Shown: positions 35,558 through 44,196, counted from the first letter of the stretch. The stretch: DNA of 64,000 nucleotides from Algoriphagus sp. (GCF_024305035.1 NZ_JAMWZB010000006.1:1-64000); one strand, 5' to 3'. Translations and numbers: made by a program. Notes: a model not told the origin generated them from the letters alone.

Positions 35558-36300
35558 AACTCAAATGTATAGCCGTTGACGATGAGCCTTTGGCACTCGA
35601 TTTAGTCTGCAAGTATATTGAGCAGACTGCATTTTTAGAACTCGTCGGCCGATTCAGTAGTGCGATCGATGCTCTGGGTTTTCTCAATCAACAGGAAGTG
35701 CAGTTGATTTTGATGGACATCCAGATGCCTGATTTGTCGGGAATGGAACTTGCCCGAGTCTTAGATGGGAAGAAAAACTCCGATCATACTCGAATTATCT
35801 TTGCGACAGCCTATCATCAGTTTGCCATCGAGGGCTATAAAGTGGATGCTTTAGATTACCTCCTTAAACCCTATAGCTACGAGGAATTCCTCAATGCCGC
35901 CACCAAAGCATACAACTATTTTGAGCGGCTCAAGGAAAAAAAAGGAACACCAGCCACCGAGGAAAAAACACTTTCTCCAGAATATATTTTTTTAAAAGTA
36001 GAATATCAGCTGGTTAAGGTCATGCTTTCCGACATCACCCATGTCGAGGCCTACAAGGATTACGTGAAAGTTCACCTCCAATCCAAAGCCTCTCCCCTGC
36101 TTTCGTTAACCAGCCTTAAAAGCATGGAAGAACTCTTGCCTTCCGAGCGCTTTATGCGGGTACATCGCTCCTACATTGTGGCATTGGAACATATTGATTC
36201 TGTTTCAAAAAACATCATCCATATCGGCAATCATCAAGTCAGTGTCAGCGACAATCACAAAGAAGCATTCTTGGAATTTATGAGTCGATGGATGAATTGA
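35554..36300 (+). CDS. LytTR-family response regulator
   Basis: A 248-residue regulator with a receiver domain (1-120; acidic DD at 9-10, phospho-acceptor Asp55 in LMDIQMPD, Lys in LLKPYS) and a C-terminal LytTR DNA-binding domain (about 140-245; HVEAYKDYVKVHL, FMRVHRSYIV, VSVSDNHKEAF). Partner of the LytS-like kinase by a 4-base overlap. The nearest likely target is the divergent outer-membrane barrel gene. Confidence 0.94.
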   Translation: MKLKCIAVDDEPLALDLVCKYIEQTAFLELVGRFSSAIDALGFLNQQEVQLILMDIQMPDLSGMELARVLDGKKNSDHTRIIFATAYHQFAIEGYKVDALDYLLKPYSYEEFLNAATKAYNYFERLKEKKGTPATEEKTLSPEYIFLKVEYQLVKVMLSDITHVEAYKDYVKVHLQSKASPLLSLTSLKSMEELLPSERFMRVHRSYIVALEHIDSVSKNIIHIGNHQVSVSDNHKEAFLEFMSRWMN

Positions 36301-36435
36301 TAGCGGAAGGTTTGATGGAGAAGAAACTATAGGTAGCCAGCAAAGCCATCGTAAGAAAAATGAAGCGATTACTGAAATTCTAAAAGCCAAAACAAGAAAG
36401 GAGTGTAGATGATCAGACCAAAAGCATTAAAGGTT

Positions 36436-36443
36436 TAACTTTG
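36436..36443 (+). promoter_or_regulatory. Bacteroidota -7 element for guaD, very close to the ATG
   Basis: TAACTTTG is an exact TAnnTTTG match but ends only 4 bases before the ATG at 36448, so the transcript would be leaderless or nearly so if this element is used. Confidence 0.4.
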
Positions 36444-36447
36444 CTTC

Positions 36448-36924
36448 ATGAATGAATCTCAAAAACACTTTTTAAAATTAGCCATAAAGCTAGCCCAAAA
36501 CGGAATGGAAGCCGGACATGGCGGGCCATTTGGCCGCATCATAGTCAAAGACGGAAAAATTATCGGAAAAGGGTCCAATAATGTCCTGAAAAACAATGAC
36601 CCAACCGCACATGCGGAAGTGGTCGCAATCCGAGATGCCTGCAAAAATCTAAATCATTTCCAGCTAGAAGGCTGTGAAGTATATACTTCCTGTGAACCTT
36701 GCCCGATGTGCTTGGGAGCTATTTTCTGGGCTCGACCCAGCAAAGTCTTTTATGCCTGCACCAAAGAGGACGCAGCTGAGGCAGGATTTGATGATGACTT
36801 TATCTATGAGGAGATCAAAGTCAATCCAGCCGATCGCAAAATCCCTATGCTCAACGAAATGCGGAAGGAATCCCAAAAAGTCTTCGAGCTATGGAAGAAG
36901 AAAGAGGATAAGAAGGTGTACTAG
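36448..36924 (+). CDS. guaD: Guanine deaminase (cytidine-deaminase fold)
   Basis: A 158-residue zinc deaminase. Zinc and proton-shuttle residues are His55 and Glu57 in TAHAEV and Cys85 and Cys88 in EPCPMC. The stretch YACTKEDAAEAGFDDDFIY matches the guanine deaminases of the B. subtilis GuaD type rather than tRNA adenosine deaminases. It converts guanine to xanthine for purine salvage or use as nitrogen source. No xanthine-related gene is nearby. The start follows a consensus -7 element with almost no leader. Confidence 0.9.
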   Translation: MNESQKHFLKLAIKLAQNGMEAGHGGPFGRIIVKDGKIIGKGSNNVLKNNDPTAHAEVVAIRDACKNLNHFQLEGCEVYTSCEPCPMCLGAIFWARPSKVFYACTKEDAAEAGFDDDFIYEEIKVNPADRKIPMLNEMRKESQKVFELWKKKEDKKVY

Positions 36925-36981
36925 ATCTTATAAGGGGAGGGAAAAAGAAAAACAGACCGGTTTTCAAAAGCAGTTAAAGCT

Positions 36982-38115
36982 TTATTTAGGGGTACAAAAC
37001 AGTAAAATTGGATTTTCAGCCGCTACATTTATTCCCAACTCCTGAGATAAATTAGAAATATCATTCGAACTCATCACTTCAATTTGCTCAGGCTTTATAG
37101 AATAGATCATTGCATCCCCTTGATCCCGGCCCACGAGTACCAAGTCCACATCTATCCCCCCGATGGAAACTGACTTGTATGTAGTATTTTCTCCCCCTTT
37201 TTTATCAATGATGGTATGCAGAAATTCTCCATTTTGAAATGACCCGACAAAATAGGACGTGAAATAGAAGTTGGGAGACTCCACCAAAGAAAAGGAATGT
37301 GCTTTTTTATCTTCATCATTTTGGATCAAATCGAACATGCGATCCTGATCATTTGCAATCGCTTGGATTTCATCTTCCTCGATTTGATATCGATCAAAAT
37401 CCAAAAAGACATCTTCTTCTCTTGAAAACCCTGTTGTGTATCGTTCGATTCTTCTGCTCAAGGGATAGATTACTGAAATCTTACCCTTGAGAAAAGTCAT
37501 CGACCGGTCATTTCCAAAAGCCAAGCCATCCAATTCATTTTCAAGTGGAACTTTTAAATCTAATGATTCGGTGAGGAGATTAAGAACCAGAAATTTTGCT
37601 CCTGAAGATCCACTGGTAAAAAACACCAAATTATCGGAATCCATAAACTCAAAGGAGAGGATAGAACTTGCCAAGCTCCTTTTAATCGGAACTTCCTTAA
37701 CCAAATTCCTTTTTGAATCAAAAATCAGCACTTTTCCAAGGCCTCGATCCAGCAGCGCAATTTTTTCTGCATTTGAGTCGATTTTCAAATCCCAAATGGA
37801 ACGATATTCTCTTGGCCCATCACCTTTTTTATCAATGAATAACTTAACATTTCCTTGAGGATCAACGAAGTAAATCTTTTCTTTTTTGGAATCGGTGTAA
37901 ATGAAGCCCTCTTGAAATGGCATCATTCGATAAATCGAATAAAGTCCTGTTTCCCCTTCTAATGGCAAGGTTTTTACTTTCCGAAAAATCTGATCCAAAG
38001 GCAAGGTCTTAGCTTGAGGCTGAACCCTAATTTGCTCAGGAATGGTATAATTTTCATAGCTTTTACACCCCAATACAAGCAGGACCAAAAACCCTATTAA
38101 ATTTAAAATTCGCAT
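36982..38115 (-). CDS. 6-bladed beta-propeller lipoprotein
   Basis: A 377-residue predicted lipoprotein (lipobox LVLGC, Cys17) with the repeated strand blocks of the Bacteroidota 6-bladed beta-propeller family (GFIYTDSKKEKIYFVDPQG; LIDKKGDGPREYRSIWD-like turn; KIALLDRGLGKVLIFD). The GDGPREY motif is characteristic. It lies 24 bases after a Cys-rich secreted peptide gene, repeating the arrangement at 496-1936. Ligand and role unknown. Confidence 0.85.
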   Translation of the reverse strand: MRILNLIGFLVLLVLGCKSYENYTIPEQIRVQPQAKTLPLDQIFRKVKTLPLEGETGLYSIYRMMPFQEGFIYTDSKKEKIYFVDPQGNVKLFIDKKGDGPREYRSIWDLKIDSNAEKIALLDRGLGKVLIFDSKRNLVKEVPIKRSLASSILSFEFMDSDNLVFFTSGSSGAKFLVLNLLTESLDLKVPLENELDGLAFGNDRSMTFLKGKISVIYPLSRRIERYTTGFSREEDVFLDFDRYQIEEDEIQAIANDQDRMFDLIQNDEDKKAHSFSLVESPNFYFTSYFVGSFQNGEFLHTIIDKKGGENTTYKSVSIGGIDVDLVLVGRDQGDAMIYSIKPEQIEVMSSNDISNLSQELGINVAAENPILLFCTPK

Positions 38116-38139
38116 ACTTTTAAAATAATGCTTTCTTTT

Positions 38140-38421
38140 TTATCCAAAACCAGGAGCTGCCTGGTCTTCGTCTTCTACACATTCTTTTTCGCAACCTTCA
38201 CTAATTTGACAACTTGACTCACAACCCGATTGAGTACCATAACAATGATTTTCTCTGGTAAAAGTCGTATGTCCATTGGACCAGGTTTCAGTACAGAAAT
38301 ACCTGTTCACGTCTGCAAAAGAGGTGTTTTGGACCCAAATCCCCATAAAAAGAAGAAATGTTAAAATGAGTTTTTTCGTAATTGATTCCTTTAAGTGTTT
38401 TCGAAAGAAAGAAAGAACCAA
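38140..38421 (-). CDS. Small secreted Cys-rich peptide, second copy of the type
   Basis: A 93-residue protein with a signal-like hydrophobic segment (about 18-32, ending TSFA) and a mature part of about 57 residues with six cysteines in the last 50 (spacing 16, 6, 3, 5, 3) and an acidic end EDEDQAAPGFG. No ATG lies in frame before the signal segment; the start is a TTG at 38421, or a rarer ATT codon at 38379 that would give a shorter normal signal peptide. It precedes a propeller lipoprotein gene. Not similar in sequence to the peptide at 1676-1936 except in size, six Cys and neighbourhood. Confidence 0.6.
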   Translation of the reverse strand: MVLSFFRKHLKESITKKLILTFLLFMGIWVQNTSFADVNRYFCTETWSNGHTTFTRENHCYGTQSGCESSCQISEGCEKECVEDEDQAAPGFG

Positions 38422-38486
38422 ATTTTTAATGAAAAAAATCCAATCCTGTCTTTTAGCATCCTAATCTTAAATTTTCTTCCTCTTCG

Positions 38487-38735
38487 ATACAAAAATCCAA
38501 AAGCCCAACGAGGAATTCGATAGGCGTTGCCTGTTTTGATCCTATCCCAGGCTAAATAAGAGTTGGGAACAGCCTGAATCTGACGAGCAGATTTTTGGGT
38601 CCGCCTATTTCAAAATCATATCCTTGATCCACTCTAAAATCTCCAAATTTTGGAAAACTCACCTGATGCAAACTTGGAGTTGGTTAAAAAAAGAAAATCT
38701 CTCGGATATTTTCTTGATTTACTTCAGATGGACTT
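38487..38735 (-). pseudogene. C-terminal remnant of an AAA+ ATPase (DUF4143-type)
   Basis: Reading the minus strand gives pieces that match the C-terminal part of the common AAA_14/DUF4143 ATPases: SPSEVNQENIREIFFF, then a stop within a T7 run, VSFPKFGDFRVD, YDFEIGG, a frameshift, RQIQAVPNSYLAWD, and IPRWAFGFLY. The intact family reads NxRETFFxNQL, GDFxVxxxYxFEIGG, PNSYLAVD and IPLWLFGFLY in the same order. In the other frame the T run gives FFFNQLQ, so the first break is a one-base indel there. Two or three frame changes and loss of the normal end make it non-functional. Only about 83 codons remain; the rest of the gene was lost. Confidence 0.8.
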
Positions 38736-38924
38736 ATTTTCCTTTCCCAACCTATTTTATCAAACAGATAACCAAGGCATGGAACCCTTAAGTCCCTTAA
38801 TTTCCGATTGAAATATGTGATTAGCCGATCCAAAGTGTTTTTTCTACAGATCAAAAACACATTTTGTTTACTACAAAAACAATTTAAACTTCTGTTTTCT
38901 CAAGAAACATTTTAGAAAATGATA

Positions 38925-38961
38925 AAAACAAAAAACCCCGATCCTTTCAGACCGGGTTTTT
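38925..38961 (-). terminator. Terminator after ffh
   Basis: Stem AAAAACCC(C)G (38931-38940) with CGGGTTTTT (38953-38961); on the minus strand followed by a U-rich run. 28 bases after the ffh stop. Confidence 0.8.
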
Positions 38962-38988
38962 CCTATTTTTGACTTTTTACTTCAGCCT

Positions 38989-40326
38989 TTATTTCCTTCC
39001 CATTCCGGGCATGATTCTACTCATGGCTGCTTTTGCTCCACCCATTTTATTCATTTGCTTCATGAGCTTTCGCATATCCGAAAACTGCTTCATCAAATTA
39101 TTTACTTCGGTGATATTGCGCCCCGAACCGGCAGCGATGCGCTTTCTTCGGCTTCCGTCGATGACATCAGGATTTTGCCGTTCCAGTGGAGTCATACTTC
39201 GGATAATCGCCTCGATCGGTTTGAAAGAATCATCATCGATATCCATGCCCTTCATGGCTTTACCCATCCCGGGAATCATCCCCATCAAGTCTTTGATATT
39301 TCCCATCTTTTTGACCTGCTCAAGCTGAGAAAGGAAATCTTCAAAGTCAAAATTATTCTTTCGGATCTTGGAATTGATCCGCTTGGCTTCTTCTTCATCA
39401 AAGGACTGCTGCGCTCGCTCCACTAAGGAAATCACATCTCCCATGCCGAGGATTCGCTGGGCCATTCGATCCGGATGGAAAACGTCAAGATTTTCCATTT
39501 TCTCCCCGGTAGAGATAAATTTGATCGGCTTTTCGACTACATGGCGAATGGAAATCGCTGCACCCCCTCGGGTATCACCATCAAGTTTGGTCAAAACCAC
39601 TCCATCAAAATCCAAGCGCTCGTCAAAGGTCTTCGCCGTGTTCACCGCATCCTGACCGGTCATGGAGTCTACCACAAAAAGCGTTTCTGAAGGATTCAAG
39701 GCTTTTTTCAACGCCTCGATCTCATTCATCATTTGCTCATCTACAGCCAATCGACCCGCTGTATCGACCACTACCGTTTTCTTGCCTGTTTTCTTGGCAT
39801 AGGCAATGGCATTATTGGCAATTTCGATCGCATTTTTATTCTCAGGCTCAGCATAGACCTCCACACCGATTTGCTCCCCTAATACTTTCAACTGATCAAT
39901 GGCGGCAGGTCGATAAATATCACAAGCGACCAAAAGTACTTGCCTGCCCTGTTTTTTCAAAAATGCACCGAGTTTCCCAGTGAAAGTGGTTTTACCCGAT
40001 CCCTGTAAGCCGGAAATTAAAACTACGGCAGGATCACCGCTGAGTTTGATCTCAACTTTGGATCCCCCCATCAATTTGGTAAGTTCTTCTTGGGTGATTT
40101 TAACCAAAAGCTGCCCTGGTGAAACAGAAATCAATACATCCCGGCCTAGGGCCTCAGTTTTGATTTTATCGGTGACTTCTTTGGCTACTTTATAATTAAC
40201 GTCAGCGTCAATCAAGGCTCTTCGGATTTCCTTGACCGTAGTGGCAACGTTGATTTCGGTTATTTTTCCCGTTCCTTTCAGTGTTTTGAAGGCCCGGTCT
40301 AGTTTCAAACTTAAATTATCAAACAT
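38989..40326 (-). CDS. ffh: Signal recognition particle protein
   Basis: A 445-residue SRP GTPase. Domains are the N helical bundle (1-90), G domain (about 95-295; P-loop GLQGSGKTT at 106-114, DTAGR, TKLDGD) and a Met-rich M domain (about 320-445; MIPGMGKAMKGM, MKQMNKMGG) that binds signal sequences and 4.5S RNA. A consensus -7 element lies 23 bases upstream and a terminator follows, so it is a single-gene unit. The C-terminal IMPGMGRK is normal. Confidence 0.97.
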   Translation of the reverse strand: MFDNLSLKLDRAFKTLKGTGKITEINVATTVKEIRRALIDADVNYKVAKEVTDKIKTEALGRDVLISVSPGQLLVKITQEELTKLMGGSKVEIKLSGDPAVVLISGLQGSGKTTFTGKLGAFLKKQGRQVLLVACDIYRPAAIDQLKVLGEQIGVEVYAEPENKNAIEIANNAIAYAKKTGKKTVVVDTAGRLAVDEQMMNEIEALKKALNPSETLFVVDSMTGQDAVNTAKTFDERLDFDGVVLTKLDGDTRGGAAISIRHVVEKPIKFISTGEKMENLDVFHPDRMAQRILGMGDVISLVERAQQSFDEEEAKRINSKIRKNNFDFEDFLSQLEQVKKMGNIKDLMGMIPGMGKAMKGMDIDDDSFKPIEAIIRSMTPLERQNPDVIDGSRRKRIAAGSGRNITEVNNLMKQFSDMRKLMKQMNKMGGAKAAMSRIMPGMGRK

Positions 40327-40348
40327 GTGGTTTTTCCGCTATTTCCTG

Positions 40349-40356
40349 CAAAAGTA
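40349..40356 (-). promoter_or_regulatory. Bacteroidota -7 element for ffh
   Basis: Reads TACTTTTG on the minus strand, an exact TAnnTTTG match ending 23 bases before the ATG. Confidence 0.5.
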
Positions 40357-40474
40357 ATCAAATTCACCCGCCAAGGAAAGGAGATTATTCTTAATGAAGC
40401 TGAAATTGAACCTAGGTTTGCCCATTAATTCCTAATTTGCGGAGATTCTGTCTCACTGAAGAAAAACTCCATCC

Positions 40475-42889
40475 ATGCAGTTGAATTTTCAAAAAGAAGT
40501 CTTGCCTCATTTAATCGGGGTGGCTGTATTTTATCTCATTGTGGTATTTTACTTTTCCCCGCTCGTTTTCGACGGAAAGGTCATTTTCCAAAACGACATC
40601 CTCCAATGGGAAGGCTCTGCAAAGGAAGTCTTGGATTATCGAGAAAATACTGGCCAACAGGCCCTCTGGACCAATTCCATGTTTGGCGGCATGCCTTCCT
40701 ATTTTATTAGCCTGGAATTTCCCGGCGACATTACCAATGCGCTCGTTTCGGTTTTCACCTTGGGTCTTCCCCATCCGATCAACGGACTGTTTTTTGGAAT
40801 GTTGGGAATGTATACTTTATTACTCTGCTTTCGTGTGAGACCTGTTTTGGCCATCGTTGGCGCTGTTGCATTTTCATTCAATACCTATAATCTACTTTCC
40901 CTTGAAGCCGGGCACAATGCCAAAATCTGGGCGGTATGCCTGATTCCATTGATTATTGCGGGGATTCATCTGGCTTTTGAGAAAAAAAACCTGCTCGGAG
41001 CTGCGCTATTAGCTTTGGGACTTTTGCTTCAGCTCAAATTCAACCATCTTCAAATCACCTATTACACCCTGCTCACTTCGGTGATTTATGTGGTCGTTCG
41101 ATTGGCATTTCATTGGAAAAAGGAAAGCTTGGCTTCCTTATCCAAGACCTTTCTATTTCTGGTTATTGGAGCGATCTTGGCTGTGGGAGGAAATATGGGG
41201 AGATTGGCAACAGCGCTGGAATACAGCCCCTACTCCACAAGAGGAGAGGCTACCTTGGAAACCGAATCTTCGGGATTAGATAAAGATTATGCCTTCAGCT
41301 GGTCCAATGGCAAGTTGGAAACTTTAACCCTACTTATCCCGAATTTCTATGGAGGAGGAAGCCAAACTAGGCTGGAATCCGATTCAAACGCCGGTCAAGC
41401 TTTGCGCAGTAATGGAGTGGACAATGCCCAAGCACGGGGATTTCTACAAGGTGCCCCTACCTACTGGGGAGATCAGCCATTTACAGGTGGGCCAATTTAT
41501 GGCGGAGCCATTTTAGTTTTTTTGGCAATTTTGGGAATTTGGGCAGCGCCAAAAGAAAGCCTGATTACTTTCGGTACGATCATCATATTCTCCTTGATGC
41601 TCAGTTGGGGGAAAAACCTCTCTTGGTTCAATTACCTGCTGTTTGACATTTTACCGGGCTACAATAAATTCCGTGCAGTTTCGATGGCTCTGGGCATGAC
41701 GCTTTTTGCGATTCCCGTACTTGGGATGATTTCGCTGGAGCGATTGCTGGAGCGAAAAGATCTCAAACCACTTTTGATTTCAGGAGCCTCAGTCGGTGGA
41801 TTACTTTTCCTTTTGGCCGTAGCCGGTGGGGCATTTTTCCGATTTGAGGCGCCTGTCGATGCCAATTTGCCCGATTGGTTGGCTTCTGCGATTCAAAAAG
41901 ATAGAAAAGAGTTATTATCCGCTTCGGCTTGGAAAAGTCTGGGTTTGATTGCAGCAGCTTTCGTATTAATTTATTTCACCCTGAAAGATAAAATCTCACA
42001 CAGCCTATTGGGATTAGCGCTGACGGTTTTGGTTGTCGGTGACCTCTGGGTCGAGAACCGAAAATACCTCAATGCCGAATCTTTTCAGAGTAATCCCTCC
42101 CGACAGTTTTTTGCCGAAACTCCAGCCGAACAAAAGGTCAGTGCAGATGAGGGTTATTTTCGGGTATTGAATTTGGGGGAATCCTTGACCCAAGGTGCAC
42201 GAACGAGCTATCGTTTTCACAGCCTGGGGGGCTACCATGGTGCCAAAATGAGACGGTATCAAGATTTGATTGATTACCAGCTTCAGCCCGAAATGGAGGA
42301 GTTTATACGCAAAGCACAAGAAGGAAATTTTGATTGGGATGGGATCGGCGTGATCAACATGCTCAATACCAAATACCTGATCGCAGGACAAGAGGCCAAT
42401 TCAGTCTTTGAAAATCCGGCAGCAATTGGGCCGGCTTGGGTTCCCTCTGAGATAATTCGGGTGAGTTCCAACGAAGAGGAAATCCAACAAATCGGAAAAA
42501 TTGACACCAAGACCCAAGCTACTTTGGCTGAAAGCCAAGGAACAGTACGCGCCGGAAGAGGCTCGGTTACGCTTCAGGCAAATAGTCCCAATGAACTTCG
42601 CTACCAAGCTGATATGGATACCGGTGGATTGGTCGTTTTTTCTGAGATTTTCTACCCAGAGGGATGGACGGCTAGCATCGACGGGGAGGAAGTAAATATC
42701 TTACGCACCAATTACCTCCTTCGCGGATTGGAAGTGCCTGAGGGAAGCCATGAGATTGTATTCAGTTTCTCTCCGAGCAGCTATACTGCCACCAAAGCCC
42801 CAATGGTAATTTTCCAATACTTAATTGCGTTAGGCTTGATTGCAGGCATCTTTTTTACTTACAAAAATGGGGATGGAAGAAAAGGATAA
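40475..42889 (+). CDS. YfhO-family multi-pass membrane protein
   Basis: An 804-residue membrane protein with about 12 hydrophobic segments and a soluble C-terminal beta domain (about 640-770; SPNELRYQADMDTGGLVVFS, FYPEGWTASIDG, LLRGLEVPEGSHEI). This layout and the N-terminal ILQWEGSAKE and MFGGMPSYF pattern are those of the YfhO family, GT-C-like proteins linked in Firmicutes to glycosylation of lipoteichoic acid; the Bacteroidota versions have no known substrate. It overlaps the start of a methyltransferase gene by about 20 bases. Confidence 0.9.
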   Translation: MQLNFQKEVLPHLIGVAVFYLIVVFYFSPLVFDGKVIFQNDILQWEGSAKEVLDYRENTGQQALWTNSMFGGMPSYFISLEFPGDITNALVSVFTLGLPHPINGLFFGMLGMYTLLLCFRVRPVLAIVGAVAFSFNTYNLLSLEAGHNAKIWAVCLIPLIIAGIHLAFEKKNLLGAALLALGLLLQLKFNHLQITYYTLLTSVIYVVVRLAFHWKKESLASLSKTFLFLVIGAILAVGGNMGRLATALEYSPYSTRGEATLETESSGLDKDYAFSWSNGKLETLTLLIPNFYGGGSQTRLESDSNAGQALRSNGVDNAQARGFLQGAPTYWGDQPFTGGPIYGGAILVFLAILGIWAAPKESLITFGTIIIFSLMLSWGKNLSWFNYLLFDILPGYNKFRAVSMALGMTLFAIPVLGMISLERLLERKDLKPLLISGASVGGLLFLLAVAGGAFFRFEAPVDANLPDWLASAIQKDRKELLSASAWKSLGLIAAAFVLIYFTLKDKISHSLLGLALTVLVVGDLWVENRKYLNAESFQSNPSRQFFAETPAEQKVSADEGYFRVLNLGESLTQGARTSYRFHSLGGYHGAKMRRYQDLIDYQLQPEMEEFIRKAQEGNFDWDGIGVINMLNTKYLIAGQEANSVFENPAAIGPAWVPSEIIRVSSNEEEIQQIGKIDTKTQATLAESQGTVRAGRGSVTLQANSPNELRYQADMDTGGLVVFSEIFYPEGWTASIDGEEVNILRTNYLLRGLEVPEGSHEIVFSFSPSSYTATKAPMVIFQYLIALGLIAGIFFTYKNGDGRKG

Positions 42890-43589
42890 AATAGTCAGCT
42901 TTTATGATCAGTTTGTCGAAAAACAAGAGAAGACTGGAATCAACTCCCGTCATCTCAGTATTTTGGACAAAGTAGTCACCTCAGGTTTACGTTCCCATCA
43001 CCGGATACTCGAAGTGGGCTGTGGGATCGGAACGGTTTCGCATCTACTGGCCAATCAAGTAAAAAATGGAAATGTACTTGCCGTAGATATCAGTCCGGAA
43101 AGCATCGAAAAGGCAAAAAAAATCTGGACTGACCAACCCAACCTTCAGTTTGAAGTTTCGGATATGTCGGATTTTCACAAATCGAATGAAACCTACGATT
43201 TTTTTGTATTTCCGGATGTTTTAGAGCACATTCCAATCGATCAACATTCCCGACTTTTCCAGAAAATCAAGGCACATTCCCATTCGGATTCAGTGATCTT
43301 CGTACACATTCCCTCCCCGAGGTATTTACAATGGATGATCGAAAACGAACCTGAAAAGCTTCAGGTCATTGACCAACCGCTGGATTCCGGAGATCTGATC
43401 AAAAGTATTTCTGAGGCTGGTTTTTATTTGGAAAAAATGGAGACCTATGCCCTTTTCTACGAAGAAAAAGACTATCAATATTTTGTATTTCGAGCGAGCA
43501 AACCTCTCGAAAAGTCCACTCCAAGAAGTAAGTGGGCGATAGTAAAAGAAAGGTTAAGTATTCGGTTACGAAATGGAATTATTAATTAA
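42867..43589 (+). CDS. SAM-dependent class I methyltransferase
   Basis: A 240-residue methyltransferase with motif I ILEVGCGIGTVSHLL, the acidic end of strand 2 in LAVDISPESIEKA, and motif IV FFVFPDVLEHI. This is the small-molecule Methyltransf_11/UbiE-like group; target unknown. ATG at 42867 or 42873 both fit; the coding region overlaps the YfhO gene end by 17-23 bases, and the next gene starts directly after its stop, so the three are an operon. A role in modifying a sugar or lipid made with YfhO is only a guess. Confidence 0.87.
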   Translation: MGMEEKDKIVSFYDQFVEKQEKTGINSRHLSILDKVVTSGLRSHHRILEVGCGIGTVSHLLANQVKNGNVLAVDISPESIEKAKKIWTDQPNLQFEVSDMSDFHKSNETYDFFVFPDVLEHIPIDQHSRLFQKIKAHSHSDSVIFVHIPSPRYLQWMIENEPEKLQVIDQPLDSGDLIKSISEAGFYLEKMETYALFYEEKDYQYFVFRASKPLEKSTPRSKWAIVKERLSIRLRNGIIN

Positions 43590-44120
43590 ATGAACATGAA
43601 GATTCAAGAAAATGCCGTAGTCGGTCTGACCTACGAACTCAAAGTCAGCAAAATAGAAGACGATATCGAGTCAGTACCCTTCAGTGTGGAAGTTCGGGAC
43701 AAGGAAGATCCTTTTTATTTCCTTTTTGGTCAGAGTGGACTTCCTGAGCGATTTGAGGAATTGCTTGGCGGCAAAAAAGAAGGCGATGAATTTACTTTTA
43801 GCCTATCTGTTCAGGAAGCCTATGGCGAACCGGACGATGAGCTTTTGGTCAATTTACCCAAAAGTCAATTTTCACAAGAGCGTGGTTTCACTGAAGAAAT
43901 GATCAAGGAAGGCGAATTTCTTCCTCTAATGGATGAAAATGGCTATCCAATGCAGGCTAAGGTACTGAAGGATTTGGGGGAAAGTGTACTCCTGGATTTC
44001 AATCATCCTTTAGTGGGTTTTGATTTACATTTCGAAGGGACCGTCATCGAAGTTCGGGAAGCAACTGCTGATGAAATCGCCCACGGTCATGTTCACGGGG
44101 AACACGGGGAAGAAGAGTAG
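43590..44120 (+). CDS. SlyD-like FKBP-type peptidyl-prolyl isomerase
   Basis: A 176-residue FKBP isomerase with the SlyD layout: FKBP half (KIQENAVVGLTYELKV; FFGQSGLPERFEELLGG-like with FLFGQSGLPERFEE) and an inserted-in-flap chaperone domain (about 75-145), ending in a short His-rich tail HGHVHGEHG that could bind nickel or zinc. The start abuts the methyltransferase stop; the third residue Met is an alternative. A clear terminator follows. Confidence 0.92.
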   Translation: MNMKIQENAVVGLTYELKVSKIEDDIESVPFSVEVRDKEDPFYFLFGQSGLPERFEELLGGKKEGDEFTFSLSVQEAYGEPDDELLVNLPKSQFSQERGFTEEMIKEGEFLPLMDENGYPMQAKVLKDLGESVLLDFNHPLVGFDLHFEGTVIEVREATADEIAHGHVHGEHGEEE

Positions 44121-44160
44121 ACCCTTTTCAGTAACCCTAAGCAGCAAAATTTCCTCTTTT

Positions 44161-44196
44161 CCTTCCGAAGGTTTCAATCCCTCGGAAGGTTTTTTA
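44161..44196 (+). terminator. Terminator after SlyD-like gene
   Basis: Perfect 8-base stem CCTTCCGA (44161-44168) with TCGGAAGG (44182-44189), 13-base loop, followed by six T. Confidence 0.85.

Larger units (their letters stand above)
38422..38988. other. Long intergenic region with ATPase remnant and ffh terminator
   Basis: A 567-base stretch. It holds a degraded fragment of an AAA+ ATPase gene (38487-38735, minus), and the ffh terminator (38925-38961). Between 38736 and 38870 an open stretch on the minus strand runs into the remnant and may be more of it, but I cannot align it to a family. Confidence 0.7.

Noticed and set aside
36205..36390. Minus-strand open frame of 61 codons over the LytTR gene end
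   Set aside because: Most of it is antisense to the LytTR domain; starts with TTG and has no recognisable motif.
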